NCBI GenBank assembly: GCA_030849465.1
Contig: JARVLF010000022.1
Coordinates: 434,001 to 498,000, forward strand
Reading direction: 5' to 3'
DNA from: Moesziomyces globuligerus
Lineage: Eukaryota > Basidiomycota > Ustilaginomycetes > Ustilaginales > Ustilaginaceae
Length of the DNA: 64,000 nucleotides
Positions 41,501 through 50,138 of the stretch are shown here, piece by piece. Each line of letters opens with the position of its first letter. The first letter of the stretch is position 1. A program made the position numbers and the translations under genes. The notes below the pieces were generated by a model. It was not told the origin of the DNA. It ran no database searches and saw nothing but the letters and a program-made list of their open reading frames with translations.

Positions 41501-43207
41501 GAGGCGCCGCCGGCGGACACGCGGCTGGTGGTGGTCTCGACCAACGTGGCCGAGACGTCGCTGACGATCCCCAACATCCGGTACGTGATCGACTGCGGCC
41601 GGAGCAAGGAGCGCAAGTACGAGCTGTCGAGCGGCGTGCAGTCGTACGAGGTCTCGTGGATCAGCAAGGCGTCTGCGTCTCAGCGTGCGGGACGAGCGGG
41701 TCGAACGGGACCGGGACACTGCTACCGCCTCTACTCGAGCGCGGTGTACGAGGAGCACTTTGCGCAGTTTTCGCGGCCCGAAATCCTGCGCACGCCCGTC
41801 GACGGGCTGGTGCTCTCGATGAAGGCGATGAACATCGACAACGTGGCCAACTTTCCGTTCCCAACGCCGCCGGACCGCGGAGCGCTGCGCAAGGCCGAGC
41901 AGGTGCTGATGCATCTCGGAGCGCTGGCGGCGCCGGCGGCGGCGTCGGTGAGCGTAGGCAAGGGTCTGCGCAAGCTGCAGCATGCGCAGGTGACCGAGTT
42001 GGGCCGGACCATGACGCTCTTCCCCGTCGCGCCGCGGTACGCCAAGATGCTGGCGCAGGGCGAGCAGCACGGCTGCCTGGCGTACGTGGTGGCCATGGTG
42101 GCGGCGCTGAGCATCGGCGATCCGTTCGTGCGCGAGCAGCTGCTGGAGGAGGAGTATGCGGATCGTCGTGCGGGCGGTGGCGATGCAGACGGAGGCGATG
42201 ACTACGATCGGGCGTTTGGATCGATGGAGGGGGACGAGGCGTTGGGGGCCGAGTTGGAGCATGTGACGAGCGCCGAGCTGCTCGAGCGCGAGCGACGCAA
42301 GGCGCGCCGGGCGCAGTACTTTGCGACGATGCGCAAGTTCGAGGCGCTCGGCGCGGGGTTGTCCGACACGTTCCGGCTGCTGAGCGTGGTGGGAGCGTAC
42401 GAGTACTCTGGAGGCAGCAGTGCGTTTTGCGACAAGAACTTCGTGCGACCCAAGGCGATGGAGGAGATCCACAAGCTGCGCGCGCAGCTGGGGAGTCTGA
42501 TCAGCTCGACGTTTCCGAACCTCGCGAGCGGCTTGGCGGATCCGAAGCTGCGGCCGCCGAGCGAGGTGCAGCTCAAGGTGATCCGGCAGCTGATCGCTGC
42601 GGCGTACATCGACCAGGTGGCGGTGCGGGCGGATCTGATCTCGAACGAGAGCGTCGTCGCCGCCTCGACGCAGAACGACGCGCGGACCAACGAGATGCTG
42701 TTCAAGCTCAGGACCAAGGGCGGTGGCGATCGGATGCAGTCGACGCGCGGCGTGCCGTACAAGGCGATGGGTGTGCCTGGATTTGCGTTTGTGCATCCGA
42801 CGTCGGCGTTCTTCCACGCGGCGCCGCCGGCGTGGGTGGTGTTCGGCGAGGTGCTCCGCTCGCAGCCGCGCGTGGCGAGGAGCGCCGAGCACGACGACGC
42901 CCAGCCGGGCACTGTGTGGCTCAAGACGCTCACCAAGATCAATCCCGCGTGGCTCACCAGCTTGGGCCGCGCGCTGTGTACGTTTGGCAAGCCGGCGCCC
43001 GTCGAGGGTGGAGTCGAGGCGCTGCGCGCCGGGCTGCAAGCGGTCAAGGGTGGGCAGGGCGAGGCGAGGCGCGAGGTGGTTGTCACGCCCACCTACGCCG
43101 TCGGTAGCGAGAACGACGGCTTGGCCGGCGGCTTGGGTTGGCAACTGCCCTCGCTGCGTGCGCAGCAAAAGCTGGTCGATGGACGATGGATTCTTCTCCT
43201 CCCCTAG
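38525..43207 (+). CDS. ECM16: DEAH-box RNA helicase of the Ecm16/Dhr1 (DHX37) family
   Basis: Dhr1/DHX37 is a nucleolar helicase that releases U3 snoRNA from pre-18S rRNA during small-subunit assembly. The 1560-residue protein has a family-specific basic N-terminus (RYNAKARGS, KKRKRLDAYIASRLKKEER) and a long acidic region with Asp/Glu runs (about 160-480). Helicase motifs are GETGSGKT (about 646), TQPRRVAA, DEAH (747-750), SAT, and QRAGRAGRTGPG (about 1056). An acidic insertion of about 100 residues separates the two RecA domains, as in other Dhr1 proteins. It is followed by the winged-helix, ratchet and OB-fold regions. Single exon. The stop lies 49 bp from the stop of the convergent thioesterase gene. 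Confidence 0.96.
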   Translation: MKKPVRERYNAKARGSTVGGSSHKNKRSLRQREADAFDSNSQLIVPGSEHDLRRKQAEQQRRQLLESSGQDADAPMSSKKRKRLDAYIASRLKKEERVRVMSKLAQTSAEIDRTALKSAATLGTGRAKTMEERIDTAGQKTDRGGKRRRRTMNGAVMNIEEDDDDADLDNMQHDEEDEGNFTPPEDVEEEGNDYAPEGEVEEDPERRARIIAAASVFDKSKQTASAPAPGSALAAASFGSALAKDASGNAIMPTMRKRTKKPKVARVNAATRLQQARDSDSSFDSSESESESHASASRLAATADHIGPAPRASLSRKNQEKRERLAAQAAHAASQTTDVKGKGKAKATFSGPGWNQDDSDDDGANAEPKAARGQDDDDDEDDDDDDEDLQSEEPDTDEDEEAIFLEAMRRRGLLASGASADASSSPSSSKNVKPAEVDSGDEDDDEAMDEQAQNHDSDDGDEAADDDDDDDDEGEDEAEENEDDDEYRSRRRGIGTTKRSSGFKDWARAALGIGGSASAPKDETAAPGADAGAEAEDDTAYNLEPVGGFKVKVGDLMPSDGVARGPLGRDEENVRERSAFAAKHYAELEAALGSDESASPAAKVVTHVEVERSDKLTAARLKLPVVAEEDTIVRTIMENPVTVICGETGSGKTTQVPQFLYEAGFGSRGSLNPGMIGVTQPRRVAAVSMAQRVASELSLPADRVSHQIRYDATVSANTAVKFMTDGVLLRELATDFLLSRYSAIMVDEAHERSINTDVLIGVLSRIVRLREKRWLDGDKDARPLRLIIMSATLRVADFTENTTLFAHPPPVINIDARQHEVTVHFNRKTVQDYITESVSKATKIHARLPPGGILIFLTGQQEITSVCKKLEARFGKRAIERKMQERERVQGRSSRRQRAADDDETVDAEASVKISARDGDVEAEEVDLGLDRDLAADVDDGAPDEDADALDTDDEEQEDDGVPEELKDDSEVPMHILPLYSLLPTEKQMRIFEAPPADTRLVVVSTNVAETSLTIPNIRYVIDCGRSKERKYELSSGVQSYEVSWISKASASQRAGRAGRTGPGHCYRLYSSAVYEEHFAQFSRPEILRTPVDGLVLSMKAMNIDNVANFPFPTPPDRGALRKAEQVLMHLGALAAPAAASVSVGKGLRKLQHAQVTELGRTMTLFPVAPRYAKMLAQGEQHGCLAYVVAMVAALSIGDPFVREQLLEEEYADRRAGGGDADGGDDYDRAFGSMEGDEALGAELEHVTSAELLERERRKARRAQYFATMRKFEALGAGLSDTFRLLSVVGAYEYSGGSSAFCDKNFVRPKAMEEIHKLRAQLGSLISSTFPNLASGLADPKLRPPSEVQLKVIRQLIAAAYIDQVAVRADLISNESVVAASTQNDARTNEMLFKLRTKGGGDRMQSTRGVPYKAMGVPGFAFVHPTSAFFHAAPPAWVVFGEVLRSQPRVARSAEHDDAQPGTVWLKTLTKINPAWLTSLGRALCTFGKPAPVEGGVEALRAGLQAVKGGQGEARREVVVTPTYAVGSENDGLAGGLGWQLPSLRAQQKLVDGRWILLLP

Positions 43208-43256
43208 CTCACACGCACACGCACACGCACACCACTGTCAGGGAGAAGCGCATTTT
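43208..43256. other. 49-bp convergent spacer with ACACGC repeat
   Basis: The gap between the two facing stop codons contains ACACGC hexamers (about 43210-43232). Each gene's 3' untranslated region must extend into the opposite gene. Confidence 0.6.
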
Positions 43257-43781
43257 TCATTTCCACTCTTCCGGTTGTTTGCCCTCTAGAACGGTTTCGC
43301 CGTTGGTGTCGAAGACGACATTTTCGGGGTCTGCGCGGGCGGAGCGGATGTACTTTGTGTGGGAGCCGTAGGCGAGGAGTTGGTGGGAGTCTTTGTGGAG
43401 GAGTTCGATGCGGGTAAAGGCGAGGGTTTTGCCGATGCTGACGAGATGCGCCTGGACGTTGATGGTGGTGCCTGGTGTGCCGGCCGACTTGACGTAGGTG
43501 GTGTTGATGTCTGTGCTGACGCCGGTGGAGTAGAGGCCGTGGGAAGCGATGGCTAGGGAGCCCATGGTATCGGTGAGCGTGGCGATGCAGCCGCCGTGCA
43601 ACGAGCCGAGACGATTGACATTGTGCTTGCCAATGGTGAACGAGCCGGCGACAAAGCCGGGCCGAGCGTGGTGGATCGCGAGCTGCGGAATCGTCACTGC
43701 ATCGTGACCCGAGAGCGACTGGAACGAAGCGCAGATCCGCTGCACGAACCGCAAGCACGCCGAACGAGATCCCGCCGTCAT
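43257..43781 (-). CDS. Hotdog-fold acyl-CoA thioesterase (ACOT13/PaaI type)
   Basis: This 174-residue protein has the PaaI/ACOT13 hotdog signature. LGSLHGGCIATLTDTMGSLA holds the oxyanion-hole HGG (His62-Gly64) and the catalytic Asp71. VSTDINTTYVKSA, the central beta strand, follows. Family members hydrolyse medium- or long-chain acyl-CoA, mostly in mitochondria, as dimers or tetramers. The start MTAGSRSACLRFVQRI is the first ATG in frame; the leader is basic and could aid mitochondrial import. An open frame upstream lacks a downstream-consistent ATG. Substrate chain length cannot be read from sequence. Confidence 0.9.
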   Translation of the reverse strand: MTAGSRSACLRFVQRICASFQSLSGHDAVTIPQLAIHHARPGFVAGSFTIGKHNVNRLGSLHGGCIATLTDTMGSLAIASHGLYSTGVSTDINTTYVKSAGTPGTTINVQAHLVSIGKTLAFTRIELLHKDSHQLLAYGSHTKYIRSARADPENVVFDTNGETVLEGKQPEEWK

Positions 43782-44445
43782 CGTTGCTTCGAGGATGGTG
43801 GACGTTGCGCACAGACGAGAGAGACGAGAGCGGGGGAAGCACAGATCGGGAGATGCAAGAATAAAAGGCAAGCCGCACCGCACCGCAAATCGCCGAAAAG
43901 AGCGGCTTCAATTCGGCTTCGGTCCGTCTTTGCTTGGTTGGCTCAAGCGCAACTTTACCGCCCCGGACGCGTCGACGTGGGGGGAAAAACAATCCATCAA
44001 CCCCACCCAGCCCGCAGCCACAGCCAGCCTCGCTGCTTTCCATTCATTTCCAGGCTGCCAACGCCAGGCTGGATTATGCTATCGCTGCTGGATGTGGCGC
44101 AAGAGACAACAAGTGCAAAGGCGATGCACATGTGGAGTGGGTCGGGGGCAGGCTTTCATTCTGTGATTGCCGCCACGCTAGCGCGCCCACGTCTTTGTGC
44201 GCTGTTGGTAGGACCGAGTGGGCTAGTGCAACGCGGGCTCTGGTCTAATGCCGCCCTCGCACTCGCTTCAACGCCTTGATGCACAATTTCCCCCACCCTT
44301 TTCACCCCCGCGCGCAACCCCACTTTGGAGCGGCGCCTCGCCCCGCTTCGGCTACTTATATACCCCAGCCCCCCCCCCCCCCTTCGAGGTCGTAACTTCC
44401 ATAACCGCATCAGCTATTCTTTGGCACTACCGACCGCTGAGGAAA
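43782..44445. promoter_or_regulatory. Divergent promoter with TATATA box and C14 run before the aldolase gene
   Basis: This 664-bp region lies between the thioesterase and aldolase starts. TATATA at 44357-44362 lies about 85 bp before the aldolase ATG. It is followed at once by a C14 run (44369-44382), in the expected initiation zone. No other feature was recognised. Confidence 0.6.
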
Positions 44446-45447
44446 ATGACGCAGACGATCAACGGATACGAGGCTAGGCCGCTGCAGGCGGGCGTGTGGA
44501 CGCCGCTGGCTACGCCGTTCCATGCGGACGAGGAGATCGACTATGCGGCGTGGAAGACGCATGTGCTCCGCATCGCGCGTGCGGGCTCGGGCCTCGTGGT
44601 GATGGGTACCAACGGAGAGGCGATCCATCTCTCGACTCCCGAGCGCTTCGAACTCGTCCGCTCCGCACGCGAGTATCTGGTCGAAGCCGGTCTGGGTCAC
44701 ACGCAGATCCTCGCAGGTACAGGCTCGGGCTCGGTGAGGGAGACGGTGGCCAACTGTCGCGAGGCGGCGCGCGCAGGCGCGGATGCTGCCATCGTCATCC
44801 TCCCCGGCTACTTTGCCGGCGCCATGGCCAAGGACCGCGCTGCGGTCACGCAGTTCTTCACCACCGTCGCAGAACGTTCGCCCATCCCCGTCATGGTGTA
44901 CAACTTCCCCGCCTGCGTCGGTGGCGTCGACCTCGACTCGGACATCATCATCGACATTGCTCAACATGCCAACATCTGCGGCGCAAAACTCACCTGCGCT
45001 TCCATCGGCAAGGCAAACCGAATCGCTAACGCCATCAAGCGTCCCGACTTCCACGTCTGGTCCGGTTTCGCAGATATCATCCTCCCCGGAATCACCGCTG
45101 GCATGAACGGCGTCATCGCCGGCTCGGCAAACATCATCCCGCGCACCATCGTCCACCTCTACCAACTCACCTGCCAGGCCATCAAAGAAAAAGACTTTGC
45201 CAAACTTCAAGACGCACAGCAACTCCAGAACCTCGTCTCGCACGCAGACTGGGTCCTCTTCAAGGCCGGAATCGCAGGCACAAAGACCGCCCTCGACAGA
45301 TGGTACTACCCCGTAGGCGTGTGCAGGATGCCCCTCCAGCCCGCTAGCAACGAGACAAGGGCCATGCTCGAAAAGCAACTCAAGCAGGCCCTCGACTTTG
45401 AACGCCAGCTCGAGATCCAGGCCAACGTCACCCCGGCAAAAGCCTGA
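44446..45447 (+). CDS. DapA/HOGA family class I aldolase (dihydrodipicolinate synthase-like)
   Basis: This 333-residue TIM-barrel protein of the DHDPS/N-acetylneuraminate lyase superfamily has the pyruvate-binding loop GTNGE (54-58), the catalytic Tyr152 in VMVYNFP, and the Schiff-base Lys181 in CGAKLTC. Fungi do not use the bacterial diaminopimelate route to lysine. A 4-hydroxy-2-oxoglutarate aldolase, 2-keto-3-deoxy sugar acid aldolase or related lyase is therefore more likely than true DHDPS. The exact substrate cannot be fixed. The ATG at 44446 lies 84 bp after a TATATA box, and no presequence is evident. It converges on IND1. Confidence 0.88.
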   Translation: MTQTINGYEARPLQAGVWTPLATPFHADEEIDYAAWKTHVLRIARAGSGLVVMGTNGEAIHLSTPERFELVRSAREYLVEAGLGHTQILAGTGSGSVRETVANCREAARAGADAAIVILPGYFAGAMAKDRAAVTQFFTTVAERSPIPVMVYNFPACVGGVDLDSDIIIDIAQHANICGAKLTCASIGKANRIANAIKRPDFHVWSGFADIILPGITAGMNGVIAGSANIIPRTIVHLYQLTCQAIKEKDFAKLQDAQQLQNLVSHADWVLFKAGIAGTKTALDRWYYPVGVCRMPLQPASNETRAMLEKQLKQALDFERQLEIQANVTPAKA

Positions 45448-45573
45448 TCCCGCCCCATCCATCCCTCTCTTGTCACCTCTCACATCCGCCTGTTTGGCCC
45501 GGAAACTGATCTCCCCCACATACATCCGCCTGGCAGTGTATTTCGCAAGCTTCTCTGCATTGAACAGCGTCGG

Positions 45574-46701
45574 CTAGGTGCCAAGACGCGTCCGTACGCG
45601 CTGGGCGAGGTCGAGGAAGGCAGTGCGGATGTGGTTTGGCTGTGTCTGAGTGGCGCCCTCTGCATCCGTCGTCTCGAGCGTCTCTCTGAGCGTCACGGGC
45701 ACGCCGCGATCGCCGCCCGTACTCACGTGTGGCTGGAGCGGGATCCTGGCGAGCACGTCGATCTTGTTCCTCTCCGCGTAGCGCTCCACGGGCTTGGCGT
45801 CGCCAAACAGCTCGAAGCTGCGTCCCGTGTCCGGGCTGACAAAGTGGCTCATGTTGAGCACGAGACCGGCGACGGGCACGCGCGTCTTGCGAAACATGGC
45901 GACGCCCTTGCGCGCGTCGAGCAGCGCGACCTCCTGCGGCGTCGTCACGACGAGCGCCGCATCCACTTCGACCAGCTGCGCCAGCGACAGCGCCACATCG
46001 CCCGTACCCGGCGGCATATCGATCACCAACACGTCCAACCCGCCGTTGCCCTCGCTCGCGCTCGGCGACGCGTGCGGATCCTGCCGCCAATCCACGTCGA
46101 ACAGCAGCTGCTGCGTCGCCTTCATCACCATCATCCCCCTCCACGCCACTACCCTCTCCTCCTCCTCCTCGGAGCCCTCGGACGAGCGCGCGTTGCCCAG
46201 CAGAAAGCCCATCGACATGCAGCTCACGCCGTGGTTCGTCAGCGGGATCAGCGCACCCGACGACGTCAGCTCCGCTTCGCCCATCCCCTCTAGCCCCATC
46301 AGCTTGGGTACGCTCGGCCCAAAGATATCCAGGTCCAGCAGGCCCACACGTGGACGCCGCCCGTGCGGCTCGCCGAGCGCCAGCGCCACCGCCAGGTTCG
46401 AAGAGATCGTCGACTTGCCCACTCCGCCCTTGCCCGACGACACGCACACCACGTGCTTCACGTTCGGAATGCGCCGCGGCTGCGGCGGCCCGCCCCGTCG
46501 CGGCATCGTCGGTGGTAGTCGTTGGTTGTTGCGCGGCAGCCCGAGCGGATTCTCGTGCGAGCACGCGACAGTCGTCGTGGACAGCCCCCGCTTGGTCGAC
46601 GCACCGACGTGCGCAGCCGTCATTCGCGGCAGTGTGGTCGAGGTCGGACGAATCGAGGAGAGCACGCGCGAAGCGCCACTCCTCGTTGTGTGGACCAGCA
46701 T
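45574..46701 (-). CDS. IND1: IND1/NUBPL-type P-loop protein (Mrp family) without CxxC
   Basis: Ind1/NUBPL is a mitochondrial Mrp-family P-loop protein needed for Fe-S assembly of respiratory complex I. The 375-residue protein begins with a presequence (MLVHTTRSGASRVLSSIRP, up to about residue 45). It then carries the deviant Walker A GKGGVGKS (90-97), GLLDLDIFGPSVPKLMG, the DMPPGTGD motif and VTTPQEVALLDARKG. An acidic loop SSEGSEEEEE is inserted in the middle. At the place where Ind1 proteins have the Fe-S-binding CxxC, the sequence is FVSPDTG (Ser289-Thr292), so both cysteines are missing. Divergent from DNA ligase I; the ATGs are 308 bp apart. Confidence 0.9.
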   Translation of the reverse strand: MLVHTTRSGASRVLSSIRPTSTTLPRMTAAHVGASTKRGLSTTTVACSHENPLGLPRNNQRLPPTMPRRGGPPQPRRIPNVKHVVCVSSGKGGVGKSTISSNLAVALALGEPHGRRPRVGLLDLDIFGPSVPKLMGLEGMGEAELTSSGALIPLTNHGVSCMSMGFLLGNARSSEGSEEEEERVVAWRGMMVMKATQQLLFDVDWRQDPHASPSASEGNGGLDVLVIDMPPGTGDVALSLAQLVEVDAALVVTTPQEVALLDARKGVAMFRKTRVPVAGLVLNMSHFVSPDTGRSFELFGDAKPVERYAERNKIDVLARIPLQPHVSTGGDRGVPVTLRETLETTDAEGATQTQPNHIRTAFLDLAQRVRTRLGT

Positions 46702-47009
46702 GTCGAGGTTGCAGGGTCGTGATGCGAGGCAGGCAGGTCCAGGTAGGAATGAAGAGTCAACGAGAAGAGCCGGCTGAGAAAGTCGGAACCTGGCTGGACA
46801 GACTCCCGAGTGCCGGATTTTGCGGATGGCAGCTCAGCCTCCACATGAAAGTTACGACTCTGGCTCGTGCTTCGAGAACGCATTCCTGTCAACCCCCACC
46901 ATGCCAACCACATAGATCGCCCATCGCCCAGCATCGTCGTACGCCCATCTCAGAGGGACATCGGACCCATGGCTCCCAAAAGCCCTCAAGACAACGATAC
47001 AACGTCATA
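46702..47009. promoter_or_regulatory. IND1/DNA ligase I divergent promoter with in-frame upstream ATGs for the ligase
   Basis: This 308-bp region contains in-frame ATGs for the ligase at 46722 and 46845. Translation from 46845 would add 55 residues that are rich in Arg, Ser, Thr and Pro. No TATA box is seen. Confidence 0.5.
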
Positions 47010-50000
47010 ATGGCGCCTCAGAAGCGCTCGAGCGCCGTGCTGTCCAACCCGGCTACTCCCACCAAGAAGCTCAAGGCGCCTCACCAGTCCGCGCTCACCT
47101 CGTTCTTCACCAGTCCATCCGGATCGGTCAAGTCCAGAATCCATCAGGAGCCCACCTCTCCCACCTCCTCCACGGCGAGAGGCAAGCAAAAGCAAAAGAT
47201 AGACGAAATCGACGTGCGCTCCAGCTTGCCAACGTCGCAGGAGGAGAAGGACGCGCAATTCGCGGCCGAGCTCGCAGCCGAGGACGCGGGCGTTTCGGTG
47301 GACGAGTATCGCACGCGCATGCAGGCGGATGAGGATCTTGCCCGCCGCCTGCATATCGAGTGGTCTGGAGATCCTGCACCTCCCGACGGGGCTGTCGCCA
47401 GTGCTTCGAAATTATACCCGGAATCCGAGGCGGTAGACAGCGCAGCGCCAAAGTCGCCACCTTCTCCCTCCAAGACGCAGGCCAAGCATTCCAAAGCGGT
47501 GGATCTTGCTGCACTGGATGCGGCGATACAGGCCATCCCGCTGGGCGATGACATCTTTGTGTTCGATCCGTCGGCAGTGGATACCTCGTCGTGGCCGCAC
47601 GTTGCGAGCAAGAGCGGCGAGCTGGTGCCGACGACGCCGTATGCGCTGCTGACGCACGCCTTCGTGCTCATCTCGGCCACGCGCTCGCGGCTGGCCATCA
47701 CGACGCTGCTGACCAACCTGCTGCGGACGGTGCGTGCGCACGATCCCGAAGCGCTGCTGCCGACGGTGTATCTGGTGAGCAACCACATCGCGCCCGCGTA
47801 CGACGGCATCGAGCTCGGCCTCGGCGGCTCGATTGTCAACAAGGCCATCAAGTCGGTCACGGGCAAGTCGGCGCGCTTCCTCAAACAGGTGTGGGACAAG
47901 ACGGGCGATCCGGGCGACGTCGCCTACGAAGCCAAGAAGGACGTCAAGGCGCTCGTACGGCCCTCGCCCATCACCGTCCAAAGGCTCTTTCAGAATCTGC
48001 ACAGCATCGCCCGCCTCAGCGGAACGGGTAGCGCGAACCAGAAGCTCGGCTACGTGACCAAGCTGCTCGTGGCAAGCCGCGGCGAGGAGACGCGCTTTCT
48101 GGTGCGCACTTTCATCAGCCACCTACGCATCCAGGCCGTGCGCACCACCATCGCCACCGCACTCGCGCGCACGTTCGCCCTGATCGAGCTCTCGACATCC
48201 TCCTCGCCTCCGGGTAACGGCAAGGAGAGAGAGCGAGCAGCCATGCTCGAGGTGCTTCCGAGCGAGCGCAAAGGCATCCTGGCCAATGCGACCAAGCCCA
48301 AGGAACGCCAGGATCCGCAACGCCTCGTGCTGATGGAGCGCCTCGCTAGGGCCGAGAAGCTGGTGCGCGAAGTGCGTGCACGCCATCCGAACTTTGGCGT
48401 CATCGTCCCGTCGTTGCTGCAGTACGGGCTGGCAGGGCTGTCGGAGCACGTGCCGCTGCGGATCGGCACGCCGATCTCGCCCATGCTCGGCTCGATCACG
48501 CGCTCGCTCGGCGCGATGCACGCCAAGCTCGGCACGCGCGCGTTTGTCTCCGAGTTCAAGTACGACGGCCAGCGCTGTCAGATCCATGCGATCTACGTGC
48601 CGAGGAGTGCCGGGCCCGAGGCGCGGCGGAGCGTCCGCGACGAAACGGCGGGCAGCAACGGCGCCGCCAAGTGCGGCAAATGGGTGGGCAAAGATGGCGA
48701 GGTCTACGTGCGGCTCTTCTCGCGCCATCTGGAAGAGATGACAGAAAAGTACCCGGATATCACCGATATGGTGCCTCTGCTCATGGGCCAGGAGCAGGAG
48801 GCCGAGGCTCAGACCCGAGTCACCGTGCCGGAGAAGGTGACTTCGTTCATCATGGACGCCGAGGTGGTGGCGATGGATCTCGACGGGCGTCTGCTGCCGT
48901 TCCAGACGCTGGCGAATCGAAGCCGCAAGGACGTCAACCTGCACGAGATCAAGGTCAAGGTGGGCGTGTTTGCGTTTGACCTCATGTACCTGGACGGCGA
49001 GTCGCTGCTCAAGTCGTCGTTCCGCACGCGGCGTCGACTGCTGCATACGCGCTTTCCGCCGCTGGCGCCGCAGAGCCCGCTGATCGCGCGCTTCGCGCAC
49101 GTGCGCTCGTGCGAGAGCACGGATCCGGACGAGGTGGCGCGCTTCTTTGCGCAGGCGCAGGAGTTCAAGTGCGAGGGCATCATGGTCAAATCGCTCGATC
49201 ACCACTGGGAAGCACCGCGTCCAGCCAGCCGCGACGACAGCGGCGCGAATGAAGAGCGTGACGGCCAGCATGCGGAGGAGGAAGAGGACGAAGAAGAAGG
49301 CGACGAGGACGACGACGATGCAGATGCGAACGCACGTGCAGCTGCGCGGCTGCACAAGCTCGCGGACGTGGTGGATGACGAGCTGGCGATGGACAACGAG
49401 GACGAAGCGGTGGCGACGCTGGACACGGCACGGAGCAGCGGTGACGGATCGGCAGGGACGGCATCGGCGGTGACTTTGGCGGGCGCGATGGGCAAGGGCG
49501 TCAACGGCCGCGGCAAGGCGCTGCTGTCGACGTACGAGCCGGACAAGCGGTGCGAGTCGTGGCTCAAGGTAAAGAAGGACTATGTGGACGGGCTGGGCGA
49601 TTCGCTGGACGTGGTGCCGATCGGGGCGTGGCACGGGATGGGGCGAAAAGCGACGTGGTGGTCGCCGATCCTGCTGGCGCTGTACGATCCGAGCACGGGG
49701 GTGCTGCAGGCGGTGTGCAAGTGCATCTCTGGCTTCACGGATGCGTTCTACAAGGATCTCAACGTGCGCTATGCCGAGGGGAGCGAGACGTGCGTGCGGG
49801 CGCGGTACGGCGAAGCGCCGCCGTGGGGCTACGAAGTGGAGACGGGCAATCTTTGGCCGGACGTGTGGTGGCGACCGAGCGAGGTGTGGGAGATCCGTGG
49901 CGCCGATGTGACGGTGAGCCCGAACTACACGGCAGCGATCGGACTGGTCAACGAGGAGCGCGGGCTGTCGATCCGCTTTCCGCGCTTCATCAAGCGGCGA

Positions 50001-50138
50001 GAGGACAAGAGGGTGGAGCAGGCGAGCACGCCCGCGAGCCTGGCCAAGATGTACGTTGAACAGCAGAAGGCTGCACCGGCGCCCGAGGACGACGAGGGCG
50101 CTCGCCAACCGTCGACGGATGACGCTTTCGAGTTCTGA
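47010..50138 (+). CDS. CDC9: ATP-dependent DNA ligase I
   Basis: DNA ligase I seals Okazaki fragments and repair nicks. The 1042-residue form starting at 47010 has a PIP box QSALTSFF (26-33) for PCNA binding, then a Ser/acidic N-terminal region. The DNA-binding domain (about 175-490) and adenylation domain with the active-site KYDG (Lys517) follow. Motif IV EGIMVK is at about 722, motif V SWLKVKKDY at about 850, and an OB-fold follows. Between motifs IV and V there is an insertion of about 100 residues, very rich in Glu/Asp, where human and yeast enzymes have about 20. The nuclear start at 47010 was chosen because the PIP box normally lies near the N-terminus. Confidence 0.95.
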   Translation: MAPQKRSSAVLSNPATPTKKLKAPHQSALTSFFTSPSGSVKSRIHQEPTSPTSSTARGKQKQKIDEIDVRSSLPTSQEEKDAQFAAELAAEDAGVSVDEYRTRMQADEDLARRLHIEWSGDPAPPDGAVASASKLYPESEAVDSAAPKSPPSPSKTQAKHSKAVDLAALDAAIQAIPLGDDIFVFDPSAVDTSSWPHVASKSGELVPTTPYALLTHAFVLISATRSRLAITTLLTNLLRTVRAHDPEALLPTVYLVSNHIAPAYDGIELGLGGSIVNKAIKSVTGKSARFLKQVWDKTGDPGDVAYEAKKDVKALVRPSPITVQRLFQNLHSIARLSGTGSANQKLGYVTKLLVASRGEETRFLVRTFISHLRIQAVRTTIATALARTFALIELSTSSSPPGNGKERERAAMLEVLPSERKGILANATKPKERQDPQRLVLMERLARAEKLVREVRARHPNFGVIVPSLLQYGLAGLSEHVPLRIGTPISPMLGSITRSLGAMHAKLGTRAFVSEFKYDGQRCQIHAIYVPRSAGPEARRSVRDETAGSNGAAKCGKWVGKDGEVYVRLFSRHLEEMTEKYPDITDMVPLLMGQEQEAEAQTRVTVPEKVTSFIMDAEVVAMDLDGRLLPFQTLANRSRKDVNLHEIKVKVGVFAFDLMYLDGESLLKSSFRTRRRLLHTRFPPLAPQSPLIARFAHVRSCESTDPDEVARFFAQAQEFKCEGIMVKSLDHHWEAPRPASRDDSGANEERDGQHAEEEEDEEEGDEDDDDADANARAAARLHKLADVVDDELAMDNEDEAVATLDTARSSGDGSAGTASAVTLAGAMGKGVNGRGKALLSTYEPDKRCESWLKVKKDYVDGLGDSLDVVPIGAWHGMGRKATWWSPILLALYDPSTGVLQAVCKCISGFTDAFYKDLNVRYAEGSETCVRARYGEAPPWGYEVETGNLWPDVWWRPSEVWEIRGADVTVSPNYTAAIGLVNEERGLSIRFPRFIKRREDKRVEQASTPASLAKMYVEQQKAAPAPEDDEGARQPSTDDAFEF

